NCBI RefSeq assembly: GCF_001884235.1
Contig: NZ_MAOI01000101.1
Coordinates: 124,001-188,000 of the forward strand
Direction: 5' to 3'
Length of the DNA: 64,000 nt
Source of the DNA: Bacillus paramycoides
GTDB taxonomy: Bacteria; Bacillota; Bacilli; Bacillales; Bacillaceae_G
The notes beneath the pieces are model-generated. The model ran no database searches. It was not told the DNA's origin and saw only the letters and a program-made list of their open reading frames with translations. The first letter of the stretch is position 1, and each line of letters opens with the position of its first letter. Positions 7,729-17,412 of this stretch are shown piece by piece. The translations under genes were made by a program, and so were the position numbers.

Positions 7729-9156
7729 TTACATTTTTATATTTCCTGTCACTAGCATATAAAGTGATGTGATAGCTGCAATAACAATTCCCCACATAAC
7801 ATATCTCTCTTTACCTGTAAAACAACGATTCCCTTGTTCTTTTCTTGCAAACATGTACACAATAATCCCAATACCATATACGATTGAAACAAGCAATAAA
7901 TTCTTTAAACCAGCTGCATATATTAGCCATACAGAATATACAGAAGCAATTAAAGCTAACAAGCCATTTTTTACTCTCGCAGCTTTCAGCTCTTTCGTAA
8001 TGACTAATTTCAATTGAAATAGGGCTGATAATAAATACGGTAATAAAATTGATGTTGACGCAATAAAATACATAATTTGATATGTCGATTCTGAGAACAG
8101 AACGATTATAAATATAATTTGGGCAACGACATTTGAAATCCATAATGCCATATGCGGCGTTTGCTTCTTATTTGTTTTCGTAAAGGCTTTCGGAAACACT
8201 CCGTCTTTTCCTGCTACGTGAGAAATTTCAGAAACAAGTAAAAGCCAACCAATTAATGTGCCTACAAGTGAAGCAACTAATCCGATGTTAATCGCAACTG
8301 CCCCCCATGGTCCAACAACATGTTCTAATACATGTCCCATTGAAGGAGTTTCTAATACAGAAAGTTCATTTCTCGTCATGGCTCCCATTGATAGTACAGA
8401 AATTAAAATATAAATAGACATAACTAAAATTAATCCAAGTACTGTCGCTTTTCCAACGTCTCTGCTATTTTTAGCTCTTCCTGATAATACAACTGCTCCT
8501 TCAACCCCAATGAATACCCAAAGAGTTACAAGCATTGTATTTTTCACTTGACCAAGTACAGAGGAAACTGAGATTGTTCCTTCTCCCCAAAAGTCATGTG
8601 TAAATGTATCCCAGCGAAATGCTGTTACCATCACAACAATAAATAATAAGATCGGAACTAATTTCCCAATTGTTGCGATTACATTCATAATGGAAGCTTC
8701 ACGAATTCCAAATAAAATAAGAAAATGAAGTGTCCATAATAAAAGGGAGGCACCAACGATGGAAGCAATATTATTTCCTCCTTTAAAAATTGGGAAGAAA
8801 TAACCTAATGTGCTAAACAATAACATAATTGTTGCGACATTTCCTAAAATTCCTGCCAGCCAGTAGCCCCACGCACTGTTAAAACCAATATATTCACCGA
8901 ATCCAGCTCGTGCATAACTATAAATTCCGCCCTCAAGCTCCGGTTTTTGTCTTGCTAACGTTTGATATACGAGCGCAAGTGGAATCATTCCCATCGCTGT
9001 AATACACCAACCAATTATCGTTGCACCACTATTTGCTCCTACTGCTAAATCATGCGGTAAACTGAAAACACCACCACCAACCATCGTTCCAACTACTAAT
9101 GCGATTAACGGAAAAAATCCTAACTTCTTTTCTATTTGTACCACCCCATCTGTCAT
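7729..9156 (-). CDS. APC/APA-family basic amino acid or polyamine antiporter
   Basis: 475 aa with about twelve hydrophobic segments. The first helix carries the APC signature 'VVGTMVGGGVFSLP', typical of the APA group that exchanges arginine/ornithine, lysine/cadaverine or agmatine/putrescine. 'GIREASIMNVIATIGKLVP' and 'VFIGVEGAVVLSGRA' are further family marks. It is ArcD-like, but no arginine deiminase genes are near, so the substrate is not assigned. The start ATG has only a weak ribosome site. Single gene with its own terminator. Confidence 0.82.
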   Translation of the reverse strand: MTDGVVQIEKKLGFFPLIALVVGTMVGGGVFSLPHDLAVGANSGATIIGWCITAMGMIPLALVYQTLARQKPELEGGIYSYARAGFGEYIGFNSAWGYWLAGILGNVATIMLLFSTLGYFFPIFKGGNNIASIVGASLLLWTLHFLILFGIREASIMNVIATIGKLVPILLFIVVMVTAFRWDTFTHDFWGEGTISVSSVLGQVKNTMLVTLWVFIGVEGAVVLSGRAKNSRDVGKATVLGLILVMSIYILISVLSMGAMTRNELSVLETPSMGHVLEHVVGPWGAVAINIGLVASLVGTLIGWLLLVSEISHVAGKDGVFPKAFTKTNKKQTPHMALWISNVVAQIIFIIVLFSESTYQIMYFIASTSILLPYLLSALFQLKLVITKELKAARVKNGLLALIASVYSVWLIYAAGLKNLLLVSIVYGIGIIVYMFARKEQGNRCFTGKERYVMWGIVIAAITSLYMLVTGNIKM

Positions 9157-9302
9157 TCTAGGTGTTATGTTCGTTCAACTATTAAAGTCACCTTTTTCTC
9201 TAATAGACGTTTCTCTTATATTTTTTCAGGAAAACATTACTTATTCTAAAAGAAAATGAAGAAAAATGGAATACTTTTTTGAAAAAATGTATAAGTATGC
9301 AC

Positions 9303-9332
9303 AAAAAAACCGCTCATTTTGTAATGAACGGT
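9303..9332 (-). terminator. Terminator of the opuF operon
   Basis: Minus strand ACCGTTCATT / AATGAGCGGT (one G-T pair), four-base loop, followed by seven T. Confidence 0.88.
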
Positions 9333-9369
9333 CATTTCAAACAAATAAAATTGTATATTTCTTGTAAAA

Positions 9370-10881
9370 TTAACGGATTAAATTCTCTTTTTGTAAAAAT
9401 TGTTTCGCTACTTCTTCACTACTTTTTCCATTCACATTTACTTCATAATTCATTTTTCGCATTTCTTCATCTGTAATCTTTCCAGCTAATTTATTCAATA
9501 CATTTTCAAGTTCCGGATATTTCTGTAACGTCTCTTTTCTTAATAATGGTGCTCCTTGATAAGGCGGGAATAATCCTTTATCATCTTTTAGTACTTTAAG
9601 TCCATATTGCTCCAATTCACTATCAGTTGAATATGCATCGATTACGTTCACATCACCCGATTGAATTGCACTATAACGTAATTTCGGTTCCATCGTTTTA
9701 ACATTTGAAAACTTATAATCATATAATTTTTGCATGCCTTTATAACCATCTTCACGATCAGCAAATTCTAATGTAAATCCCGCTTTCGCATCCTGTGCAA
9801 TATTTCCTAAATCAGAGATTGTATTTATATTATATTGATCTGCCATTTTTTTCGGCATTGCTAGTGCGTATGTATTGTTATACTCCATCGGCTTCAACAT
9901 AACCATATTATATTTCTTTTCCATTCCGATGCGAGCCTGTTCATATACTTTATCACGATTTGTACTTTTCGGTTCTTCTTTCACAAAAGTAGATAAAGCT
10001 GTTCCCGAAAATTCAGGGTATATATCTACTTCTCCTGACTTTAACGCTTCAAATACAAATGCTGTTTTCCCAAGACCTGGTTTTAATTCTACGTGTAAAT
10101 CTGTATCCTGTTCAATTAGCTGCTTATACATTTGAATTAAAATTTCTGGTTCAGATCCTAGTTTACCAGCAATAACAATATCTTTCTTTTGTGTATTCCA
10201 AAGAAATGGTGAAACGACAACTACGATTACGATACATATCGTCAATATAACACGCTTAGGAGAGCGTTTTGGACTTTCAAGCATACGAAGTACTATATCA
10301 AAGAATAAAGCGAGTAACGCAGCTGGTAAGGCCCCTAAAATGATAAGTGCATGATCATTCCGGTCGATACCGAGTAGTATGAGCTTACCGAGTCCACCAG
10401 CACCTATTAAAGCTGCTAATGTAGCCGTTCCAACAATTAAGACCATCGCTGTACGAATTCCAGCCATAATAATTGGCAATGCAAGAGGAAGCTCTACCTT
10501 CCATAATCTTCTCCAGCTATTCATCCCCATAGCTCTCGCCGCTTCTATAAGAGATTCATCTAATTCCCGTATTCCTGTATATGTATTTCGTAGAATAGGT
10601 AATAGTGCATACACAACTAATGCGATAATAGCTGGTAGTTTTCCGATTCCTACTAATGGAATTAATAGTCCAAGTAAAGCAAGTGATGGCACTGTCTGCA
10701 TAACAGCAGAAGTCCCTATTATAAATTCAGCCATTCGTTCTTTTCTCGTTAATAAAATACCAAGCGGAACCGCAATGATTACTGCAAAAAATAATGAAAT
10801 AAGCGATATTTGTAAATGCTCACTTAACGCACTTAGCAATTCTACTTTTCGTTCTTGGAACGTTTGAATAAAGTCAGTCAC
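9370..10881 (-). CDS. opuFB: Osmoprotectant ABC transporter permease fused to substrate-binding protein (OpuFB-like)
   Basis: 503 aa. Residues 1-about 215 are a five-to-six-helix permease with the EAA-type loop 'ESLIEAARAMGMNSWRRLWKVELP'. After one more transmembrane segment, a periplasmic-type glycine betaine/choline binding domain follows (about 235-503, 'DIVIAGKLGSEPEILIQMY...ELKPGLGKTAFVFEALKSGEVDIYPEFSGTAL' in outline). Fusion of the two marks the OpuF class of Bacillus compatible-solute importers, rather than separate OpuCB/OpuCC/OpuCD. Starts GTG, three bases after the ATPase gene, so the two are co-translated. Takes up betaine-like solutes under osmotic stress; precise ligand is inferred. 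Confidence 0.87.
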   Translation of the reverse strand: MTDFIQTFQERKVELLSALSEHLQISLISLFFAVIIAVPLGILLTRKERMAEFIIGTSAVMQTVPSLALLGLLIPLVGIGKLPAIIALVVYALLPILRNTYTGIRELDESLIEAARAMGMNSWRRLWKVELPLALPIIMAGIRTAMVLIVGTATLAALIGAGGLGKLILLGIDRNDHALIILGALPAALLALFFDIVLRMLESPKRSPKRVILTICIVIVVVVSPFLWNTQKKDIVIAGKLGSEPEILIQMYKQLIEQDTDLHVELKPGLGKTAFVFEALKSGEVDIYPEFSGTALSTFVKEEPKSTNRDKVYEQARIGMEKKYNMVMLKPMEYNNTYALAMPKKMADQYNINTISDLGNIAQDAKAGFTLEFADREDGYKGMQKLYDYKFSNVKTMEPKLRYSAIQSGDVNVIDAYSTDSELEQYGLKVLKDDKGLFPPYQGAPLLRKETLQKYPELENVLNKLAGKITDEEMRKMNYEVNVNGKSSEEVAKQFLQKENLIR

Positions 10882-10884
10882 TGT

Positions 10885-11832
10885 TTAGCCTCTCTCCTTC
10901 ATTTGTTCAACTATGTAATTTACTATATGGCGGCTTGTTAACGCACCAACATATTCACCATTTTCTTCAACTGACACTGACTCTTCAACTTGTAAGCGAA
11001 CTAGTGCTTCTTGTAAAGGAGAATTTAAAGATAAAGCATTCCCTTCTACTCGTATGCTATTGTCTAGCGGCAATATATCTTCTACATGCTTCCCCTCATA
11101 CCAAGGGCGTCCGCGATTTCCAATGAACTCCTCTACAAACTCATTTTTCGGATTATGTATAATACCTTCTGGTGTATCTAATTGAACAACTTTTCCTTCT
11201 CTCATAATACAAATGCGATCACCCAGTGATAATGCCTCTTGCATATCATGAGTTACAAACACTATCGTTTTTTGAATCTTTTTTTGCAATTGTACAATAT
11301 CCTTCTGGAGTTGTTCCCTGCTTAATGGATCTAACGCACTAAATGGTTCATCCATAAGAACGATTTTGGGATTAGCAGCTAATGCCCTAACAACACCAAC
11401 ACGCTGCTTTTGCCCTCCTGACAATTCATCGGGCATACGGTCGCGATATACATCCGGATCTAATCCAACCATATGTAGTAGTTCATCGACACGCTCTTGT
11501 ATTTTCTTTTTGCTCCATTTTCTCATTTCAGGGACAACTGCAATATTTTCGGCAATTGTCATATGTGGAAACAGAGCAATCTGTTGCAACACATACCCAA
11601 TATTCCAACGCAGTTCGTTTATATTATATTGTTGAATATCTTTTCCATCGATTAAAATTGACCCTTCCGTCGTTTCAATTAAACGATTAATCATCTTCAT
11701 TGTCGTTGTTTTCCCGCAACCACTCGGACCAATGAGAACAAAAAATTCTCCCTTTTTAATTTCTATATGCAATGAATCCACTGCTTTTGCGCCATCTTCA
11801 TACGATTTTGACACATGATTAAACTGAATCAC
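10885..11832 (-). CDS. opuFA: Osmoprotectant ABC transporter ATP-binding protein (OpuFA-like)
   Basis: 315 aa from GTG 11832, eight bases after AAAGGAG; GTG 11838 is only two bases away and less likely. Walker A GPSGCGKTT, signature LSGGQKQRVGV, Walker B IVLMDEPFSALD and switch His 'VFVTHDM' are all intact. The C-terminal about 70 residues look like part of a CBS module ('VSVEENGEYVGALTSRHIV'), which in OpuA/OpuC relatives senses ionic strength. First gene of a two-gene operon with the fused permease/binding protein. Assignment as quaternary-amine type transporter is firm. Confidence 0.88.
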   Translation of the reverse strand: MIQFNHVSKSYEDGAKAVDSLHIEIKKGEFFVLIGPSGCGKTTTMKMINRLIETTEGSILIDGKDIQQYNINELRWNIGYVLQQIALFPHMTIAENIAVVPEMRKWSKKKIQERVDELLHMVGLDPDVYRDRMPDELSGGQKQRVGVVRALAANPKIVLMDEPFSALDPLSREQLQKDIVQLQKKIQKTIVFVTHDMQEALSLGDRICIMREGKVVQLDTPEGIIHNPKNEFVEEFIGNRGRPWYEGKHVEDILPLDNSIRVEGNALSLNSPLQEALVRLQVEESVSVEENGEYVGALTSRHIVNYIVEQMKERG

Positions 11833-11910
11833 AAACACAACTCCTTTATTGTTGTTTCCTTTATTTTGATGGAATATGGAACTCTTTTCAAATGATACGC
11901 ATTATTCTAT

Positions 11911-11936
11911 AAAAAAAGAGCTCATATTTGAGCTCT
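11911..11936 (-). terminator. Terminator of the YdcF-family gene
   Basis: Minus strand AGAGCTCA / TGAGCTCT followed by seven T, overlapping the stop codon. Confidence 0.85.
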
Positions 11937-12492
11937 AACGGTCGAATAATATTGTTTTCATAATAGCAACATATTCACGCACATACATTTTTTTCTTAGA
12001 ACGTCTCGGTGTTTCAGCAGCTAATGCCTCCATCTTCATGCCTAAACGCTTTGCAATTATTTTCGTTCGATATAAATGATACGTATTACTTACAACTACC
12101 GCATGTTTTACATCAAATAAATCCATACTAAACTTTAAATTTTCATACGTATTTGTAGAGCGCTCTTCCATAAAAATACGACTCTCATCTATACCGTGTA
12201 CCATTAAATAGTTTCTCATACTGTGAGCTTCCGGTATATCTTCATCTTCCCCTTGACCACCTGAAACAATTACTTTCACCTCAGGGTGAGAATATAAATA
12301 CTCCAACGCTACATCTAAACGGTTTTGGAGTGATAAAGACGGTCTATCTCCAAATAACTTTGCACCTAATATAAGAACGTATGGAGAGTGATTACTCAAT
12401 TTTTCACGAGCAACTTTATTCATTCGAAACGTCATATAAATGATGTATAGCGGCGGTAGTAATAAGATTATAAGCAAGATCCATTTGTTCAT
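11935..12492 (-). CDS. YdcF/SanA/ElyC family protein (DUF218)
   Basis: 185 aa. One N-terminal membrane helix (about 4-20, WILLIILLLPPLYIIYM) then a DUF218 domain: 'YVLILGAKLFGDRPSLSLQNRL', 'VIVSGGQGEDEDIPEAHSM', 'EERSTNTYENLKFS' and 'VVVSNTYHLYR' are the conserved blocks. Family members act at the envelope (ElyC and SanA in peptidoglycan or vancomycin tolerance) though their chemistry is unclear. The active face is expected to lie outside or at the membrane. The ribosome site GGGAG is about 15 bases from ATG, rather far. Single gene. Confidence 0.85.
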   Translation of the reverse strand: MNKWILLIILLLPPLYIIYMTFRMNKVAREKLSNHSPYVLILGAKLFGDRPSLSLQNRLDVALEYLYSHPEVKVIVSGGQGEDEDIPEAHSMRNYLMVHGIDESRIFMEERSTNTYENLKFSMDLFDVKHAVVVSNTYHLYRTKIIAKRLGMKMEALAAETPRRSKKKMYVREYVAIMKTILFDR

Positions 12493-12555
12493 AAATAAGT
12501 TTGCACTCCCTTTCCTTTTATTATATAAAAAAAGAAAGGAAGGCAGAAGTACTTT

Positions 12556-13785
12556 TTAAACGATTGATTTATTAGGAACATTCGTCCCTACTTTACGTTG
12601 TGATAGCACATAATAAATAGCGATTCCTAATGAAAGAATCAATATACAGCTTAATACGTAAAACGGGAGCATTACCCCAGCTTTAGATACACCGGCTGTA
12701 AACAGCATTAATAATACAATTCGTATTCCTGTACCAATTAAGCGAAATAAGCTATCTACACGGCCGATTACTTTATTTGGGATTTCCTCCATCATCAATA
12801 CATTTCTCGCCACTCTTGTACCAGCGTTTCCAATTGCATGAAAAATGGCAATTCCATATAATAACATAATGGACGGTTCAATAATCATTGCGGTAATTGA
12901 AATTACATATATGAGCATCGTCATGACGATTGAAACTTCTGTCTTTATATATTTCATCATAATTGGAATACTTATTCCTGCAAGAACCGCTCCGACACCG
13001 TACATCATACCTTCTATTGCGTATACAGAGGCACTGGCTTTTAGTATATCTGAAATATATACTGGGATTAAATAATTTGCCATCATGACACCGATAAACG
13101 GCATATAAGTCGCAAGTAAAAACCAAAAGAGCTTAGGACGTTTTTTCATAAAGTGAATCCCTTCGAACAATTGCTTCTTAAATGTTACTTTCCTTTTTAC
13201 TTCTTTTTTCTTTACGTACGGTATACATAAGAAAAGGAAGAATGCTCCTGCAAAAGTTAACATATCTACTAACAAGATCCATTTCAAAGAAATGATCTCA
13301 ATTAGAAAGCTAGCAGCCGCTCCTGAAATAACTTGTGTTAACTGTCCTTGTATTTCCATCGTTCCACTTAAACTTTTATAATGTTCTGCTTGAAATATCT
13401 CTTGGTTGAACGCAAATATTGTAGGATAAAATAATAGATAGTAGAATGACCCTGCTATATAAATAAGAATATAGTGAATAGAATGATAAGGTTGCCCAGC
13501 AAATCCCCATATAGCCATCATTCCTATAACGGCAATCCCGATACCTTCGTTACATAACAATAAAGATTTTCTTGAAAAACGATCAATACTTTGCCCGATA
13601 AACGGTGTTAATAAAAACATAATAAGAGTTGAAATGATCGAAACATAACCGAATGTTGTCTCTCCTCCACTCTCTTTAATTAACAACCATGGGATCGTTA
13701 TCATTACAATCCCGGAACCAATAGCAGATAAACTATTGGCCCCTAGAATGTAATACAAACGAGAATCTTTATAAAGAGATGACAT
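12556..13785 (-). CDS. MFS transporter (probable efflux permease)
   Basis: 409 aa from ATG 13785, nine bases after TAGGAG; an in-frame TTG at 13794 would overlap the preceding gene and sits on that SD. About twelve transmembrane segments with the MFS loop motif 'PFIGQSIDRFSRKSLLL' between helices 2 and 3, as in macrolide-efflux-type (MFS_3) carriers. The start codon lies one base after the stop of the FMN reductase gene, so the two are translationally coupled. Substrate unknown; drug or metabolite export is inferred. Confidence 0.83.
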   Translation of the reverse strand: MSSLYKDSRLYYILGANSLSAIGSGIVMITIPWLLIKESGGETTFGYVSIISTLIMFLLTPFIGQSIDRFSRKSLLLCNEGIGIAVIGMMAIWGFAGQPYHSIHYILIYIAGSFYYLLFYPTIFAFNQEIFQAEHYKSLSGTMEIQGQLTQVISGAAASFLIEIISLKWILLVDMLTFAGAFFLFLCIPYVKKKEVKRKVTFKKQLFEGIHFMKKRPKLFWFLLATYMPFIGVMMANYLIPVYISDILKASASVYAIEGMMYGVGAVLAGISIPIMMKYIKTEVSIVMTMLIYVISITAMIIEPSIMLLYGIAIFHAIGNAGTRVARNVLMMEEIPNKVIGRVDSLFRLIGTGIRIVLLMLFTAGVSKAGVMLPFYVLSCILILSLGIAIYYVLSQRKVGTNVPNKSIV

Positions 13786-13786
13786 A

Positions 13787-14323
13787 TCACTCAACTCCTA
13801 GTTGTTTTTTCACCTCTTTATATACGCCCATATATGCTTTTAATTCTTTAACTAAATCATGAATTAATGGTTTTGCATCTTCTCCAAGTTCACCGTCTTG
13901 TACATGTAATCCATCAAGCACAACTTGTTTTGGGATTGCATTTGCGTAAACACCTCTAGCAACAGTGCGCATACTATTTAATGCGTTAATTCCTCCTTTA
14001 CCGCCTCCTGCAACCGCTAGTAATGCCACCGGTTTATGGATGAATTCACTGCTACTTAAGTAATCTAACGAATTTTTCAGCGCTCCGCTCATCGCATTAT
14101 GATATTCTGGTGTACATAGTACTACACCGTCTGCTGCTTTCACTAAAGCTTTTAATTTTTTTACTGCTTCTAATTCACGTTGTGATTCTTCTCCGTTATA
14201 TAAAGGCAATTCCTCTACTGCTAAATCATATAACTCCCCTTCAAATTGCTCTGCGATATATTTTGCAATAACACGCGTTCTTCCAAATTTTCTTGGTGTA
14301 CCGTTAATTACGACTAGTTTCAT
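13787..14323 (-). CDS. NADPH-dependent FMN reductase family protein
   Basis: 178 aa flavodoxin-fold protein. 'VVINGTPRKFGRTRVIA' is the FMN phosphate-binding loop, 'CTPEYHNAMSGALKNSLDYLS' is the isoalloxazine-contacting signature of the NADPH:FMN/azo/quinone reductase family, and 'LAVAGGGKGG' is the third conserved loop. Likely reduces quinones, azo compounds or chromate with NAD(P)H. Strong AAAGGGGAG ribosome site. First gene of an operon with the MFS permease, which suggests a role in handling a toxic electrophile, an inference from context. Confidence 0.87.
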   Translation of the reverse strand: MKLVVINGTPRKFGRTRVIAKYIAEQFEGELYDLAVEELPLYNGEESQRELEAVKKLKALVKAADGVVLCTPEYHNAMSGALKNSLDYLSSSEFIHKPVALLAVAGGGKGGINALNSMRTVARGVYANAIPKQVVLDGLHVQDGELGEDAKPLIHDLVKELKAYMGVYKEVKKQLGVE

Positions 14324-14430
14324 AATTATTTCTCCCCTTTGTTTTCAAGTTATACTTATATATTATCAGAAATTTCTATACAAAACACAGTAAAAAGAGG
14401 GAAAAACTTTCATAAAATAGTATGAGAAAT

Positions 14431-14460
14431 AAAAAAGAACTCATACTTTCGTATGAGCCT
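14431..14460 (-). terminator. Terminator of the glycosyltransferase pair
   Basis: Minus strand GGCTCATAC-GAAA-GTATGAGTTC with a G-T pair, followed by six T; classic tetraloop hairpin. Confidence 0.88.
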
Positions 14461-14467
14461 CACAAAA

Positions 14468-15622
14468 TTAGTTTTTTTCACCTTTATGATTTAGTGTAAG
14501 TATGCTTTCTTTAGCTTCAAAATGATTAAACGCTTTTTCAGCTAATTTTGTTCGCTCTTCTGGCAATTCTATATATTTCATTACGTTTTCTACAATTTTT
14601 TCGTATGGTGTGAATACAATTCCAGGCCACTCTATCTCGTCCTCTGGATTACTATTTTCCGAAATAATAAACTTCTTATTTGCAACAGCATAAGAAACCC
14701 GGGGTGTTTCAAGAATTCCTGATAAATAAAAATGGATATTTAATATTATTTTAGACCTTGCAATCAACTCATTTCTAACAATTCCCCATGCGTTATTTTT
14801 AAAAACAATATTTAAATGTGGAGCAACTACTTGTAATTGATCGAAAATAACTTGCCGTCTCAGATTAAGAGCACCTATAAACAGGATATCAATATCTTCA
14901 GAAATTCCATCTTCAAATGCATCTTTCTTTATTTCCAAAGTTGGGGCGTAGTTCATTCCTACATGCTTAATCTCTTTTCCTACCCCTTTTTGTATTAACC
15001 ATTCTATATTTTGTTTACTGTAATCCCAAATCTCCCTATCTTTTAATAATATTAAATAAAGCGGATGTGCATAAGGACTTCCTTCATATAGCTGCTCTAA
15101 ATTATAAATTATTGCGTCTTTCGGAAGGGCATTCGGGTTAAATGCATATGTATGCGCTCCGAAAACAATCGTCTCCTTTGCATTTTCTAATATTGTTTCT
15201 GATAGAATAACGGTATTTCCCTCCTGCTCCAATCGCCATTTCAAAGCTCGTACAACATCTATGAAACTACCATACGTATTCGGACATATAAATAAGCAAT
15301 AATCATATTCTTTATTCAAATAAGCTTCCATTAATCTTAAATTATTTTTATATAACTCTACTTCAGGATGTTCAACTAACAACTGATTTGCATATTTTTT
15401 TGATACTTTATGCAATCCAGCATAATAAGCAGCTATGCATCTTTTTAATTCAACTCTTTCCCGATGTTCTTTCGATATATCCATGTCTAATAGAAGGTTT
15501 GCGATAAAATACGCTTTTAAATGATCACGATCGTAATAATAATCTAGTAGTGGGATTAATTCTTCTGACGTATTACCATGCATCGCTTCCCCTAGTTCAA
15601 TCGCCCATCGTATTAATTCCAT
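14468..15622 (-). CDS. Glycosyltransferase-like protein (CgeB/GT1-like) with helical N-terminus
   Basis: 384 aa. The first about 110 residues are helical, TPR-like repeats ('HLKAYFIANLLLDMD', 'RCIAAYYAGLHKVSKKYANQLL'). The rest looks like a glycosyltransferase of the CgeB or group-1 type: 'DIDILFIGALNLRRQ' opens the second Rossmann half and 'ILNIHFYLSGILETPRVSYAVANKKFIISE' resembles the sugar-nucleotide region, where an E contacts the donor. No signal peptide. It follows the GT2/TPR gene by 34 bases on the same strand, so they probably modify the same acceptor. Spore-surface or protein glycosylation is a guess; the fold call is moderate. Confidence 0.65.
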   Translation of the reverse strand: MELIRWAIELGEAMHGNTSEELIPLLDYYYDRDHLKAYFIANLLLDMDISKEHRERVELKRCIAAYYAGLHKVSKKYANQLLVEHPEVELYKNNLRLMEAYLNKEYDYCLFICPNTYGSFIDVVRALKWRLEQEGNTVILSETILENAKETIVFGAHTYAFNPNALPKDAIIYNLEQLYEGSPYAHPLYLILLKDREIWDYSKQNIEWLIQKGVGKEIKHVGMNYAPTLEIKKDAFEDGISEDIDILFIGALNLRRQVIFDQLQVVAPHLNIVFKNNAWGIVRNELIARSKIILNIHFYLSGILETPRVSYAVANKKFIISENSNPEDEIEWPGIVFTPYEKIVENVMKYIELPEERTKLAEKAFNHFEAKESILTLNHKGEKN

Positions 15623-15656
15623 GATTACTCCACTACTCCTTTAATCCAAAATTTAT

Positions 15657-16877
15657 TTAATAAAATTTCGCATTATTCTCTACCATACTCGCTATATGCA
15701 CTGGTAACTCTTCTTTTTTCGATTCAAGATACTTTTGTGATTGTGCACCTAAATGTTTTTTATGAGGTATATAGTAACCACTTATAGAAATTTCATAGTC
15801 AAATAAGTAATCATATACATGGTAATCTACAAATAAAAGATCCTCTGTTGGAAAAGGAATTTCTTTCCCTTGTAGTGCATACATCAAAGCGATATTATTT
15901 TGTGATCGTAGTCGATACAATTTTGCAAGTTGGTATAAAGGTTCGGCTCGAGTTGGTCTGTATTCCCATGCTTTTTGAAAATAAAAAATAGCTAACGCTA
16001 AATATTGTTCTTCTTGCTCCTTGGCATGTTCTTTTTCCTCACTATCTATTAATTCATGTTGTTTGTATGATGAACCATTCGCTAAATATTCATAACAAAA
16101 TCCTATTCGTAATAGCGAATAGAATACCTCTTCAGTCCATCCTCCTGCTTCCACTCTTTTTTTATACCACTTAATCGAATCTTCAAATTGATTTAAATGA
16201 TAATAAGTTTGAGCTAAATAAAATAAATATCTTATGTGCAAATCTGGAGTCGTTTCTGGATCATTTATCCCTTGTAACAACAATCTCTCATCTCTTTCAA
16301 ATTTATCACTTTTACTTCCACCATCTCCAGGATCATTAACGATAAGAGTATCTAACCTAGCTACTCTTATATTGTAATCCGCTCCAACTTTAGAACGATC
16401 AATATCCCAGCACTCATGAGTAACTCCTACCGATTTCCACGGTAAAGAAGCCTTTAAAAGACGTGTAAGCCAATATTTAATATGAATATCATATTGCAGT
16501 GTAAGATAATGATCTTCAGTTAAACTACTTTTATCAAAAGTTGATTCAACTTCTAAAATCATGTCCGCATCAAGTATTAATAAATAATCTGCTTCTGAAT
16601 ATGTTTTTTGAGCTAACGAAACTGCTAAACTTCTATTATAGCCAAAGTTTTTGAATGGTTCATGATGGACCGTCCCTGGTATCCTACTTTCTTTACACCA
16701 ATTCTCAATAATTTCAGGTGTATTATCTGTCGATCCGGTATCACAAATAGAAACAAAGTCTACAATGGATTTTGTTGCATTTAAACACCTCTCCATTATC
16801 CTCGATTCATTTTTCACAATCATACAAAGGCATAATTTTTTGTCTGTTCTTTCATTGTTCTCCTTCTCATTTACCAT
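15657..16877 (-). CDS. Family 2 glycosyltransferase with C-terminal TPR repeats
   Basis: 406 aa. The GT-A core occupies about 14-225: 'LCLCMIVKNESRIMERCL' opening, 'ICDTGSTDNT' nucleotide loop, and the DxD metal site D103-A-D105 in 'LLILDADMIL'. Helical repeats of TPR type follow (about 225-345, 'YLFYLAQTYYHLNQFEDSIKWYKKRV'). GT2-TPR proteins of this kind transfer sugars to proteins or surface glycans in the cytosol; the acceptor here is unknown. Good GAGGTGG ribosome site eight bases before ATG. First gene of a two-gene unit with the second transferase-like gene. Confidence 0.85.
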   Translation of the reverse strand: MVNEKENNERTDKKLCLCMIVKNESRIMERCLNATKSIVDFVSICDTGSTDNTPEIIENWCKESRIPGTVHHEPFKNFGYNRSLAVSLAQKTYSEADYLLILDADMILEVESTFDKSSLTEDHYLTLQYDIHIKYWLTRLLKASLPWKSVGVTHECWDIDRSKVGADYNIRVARLDTLIVNDPGDGGSKSDKFERDERLLLQGINDPETTPDLHIRYLFYLAQTYYHLNQFEDSIKWYKKRVEAGGWTEEVFYSLLRIGFCYEYLANGSSYKQHELIDSEEKEHAKEQEEQYLALAIFYFQKAWEYRPTRAEPLYQLAKLYRLRSQNNIALMYALQGKEIPFPTEDLLFVDYHVYDYLFDYEISISGYYIPHKKHLGAQSQKYLESKKEELPVHIASMVENNAKFY

Positions 16878-17114
16878 TTGACCACCTCATATTTTATTAA
16901 CACGTTCTTTTCGTATGTAACACCGTCGCTTAACTATACTCATGACATAATCAGCCTTTTACTATTTATGAAAACTTCATTTTATTTATTCTTATTTTTA
17001 TGTTGGGACATCTTTGATGCTTCACTTTATATTTGATACAATCAGTATAAAATGGAACATGTAGTACTTAACATGGAACTCATTATATTTCATTGTTTGA
17101 GAGGAGGTTTTATT

Positions 17115-17339
17115 TTGTTGGATTACATTTGGCTAGATGACAACTCAACAATTTTAGAACAACTACCAAGCAACTTTAAATCTGCAACGATATTGCTTCA
17201 CCCTTTTGTCCAAATGCCTTCAGAGTGGGAAAAGTCAGTGAGAAAAAGACACTATCAACACATATATCCAAGTGCTGAAGAAATCATTCATGATGGGAAA
17301 TGTGTGTTGATTGGTATTTTTAAATTAGGAGTTTCTTAG
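17115..17339 (+). CDS. Small hypothetical protein
   Basis: 74 aa from TTG 17115, seven bases after a perfect AGGAGG; the open frame extends upstream to 17052 but has no ribosome site there. The sequence starts MLDYIWLDDNST, contains 'SATILLHPFVQMPSEWEKSV' and ends GIFKLGVS. No membrane segment, signal or motif that I recognise. It stands alone between the glycosyltransferase operon and the 6PGDH scar. Likely expressed; function unknown. Confidence 0.65.
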   Translation: MLDYIWLDDNSTILEQLPSNFKSATILLHPFVQMPSEWEKSVRKRHYQHIYPSAEEIIHDGKCVLIGIFKLGVS

Positions 17340-17361
17340 ACTATGTTTTATAAAATCTAAA

Positions 17362-17395
17362 ATAAAAAAGAAACTTGTACATAAGCACAAGTTTC
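17362..17395 (-). terminator. Terminator behind the 6PGDH remnant
   Basis: GAAACTTGT / ACAAGTTTC stem, eight-base loop, followed on the minus strand by TTTTTTATTT. It may also serve the small plus-strand gene. Confidence 0.8.
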
Positions 17396-17412
17396 TTCAT
17401 TAAAACCATTCC

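Noticed and set aside
7811-8143. 110-codon open frame on the minus strand
   Set aside because: Lies entirely inside the APC transporter gene in another frame, with no ribosome site or protein-like pattern.
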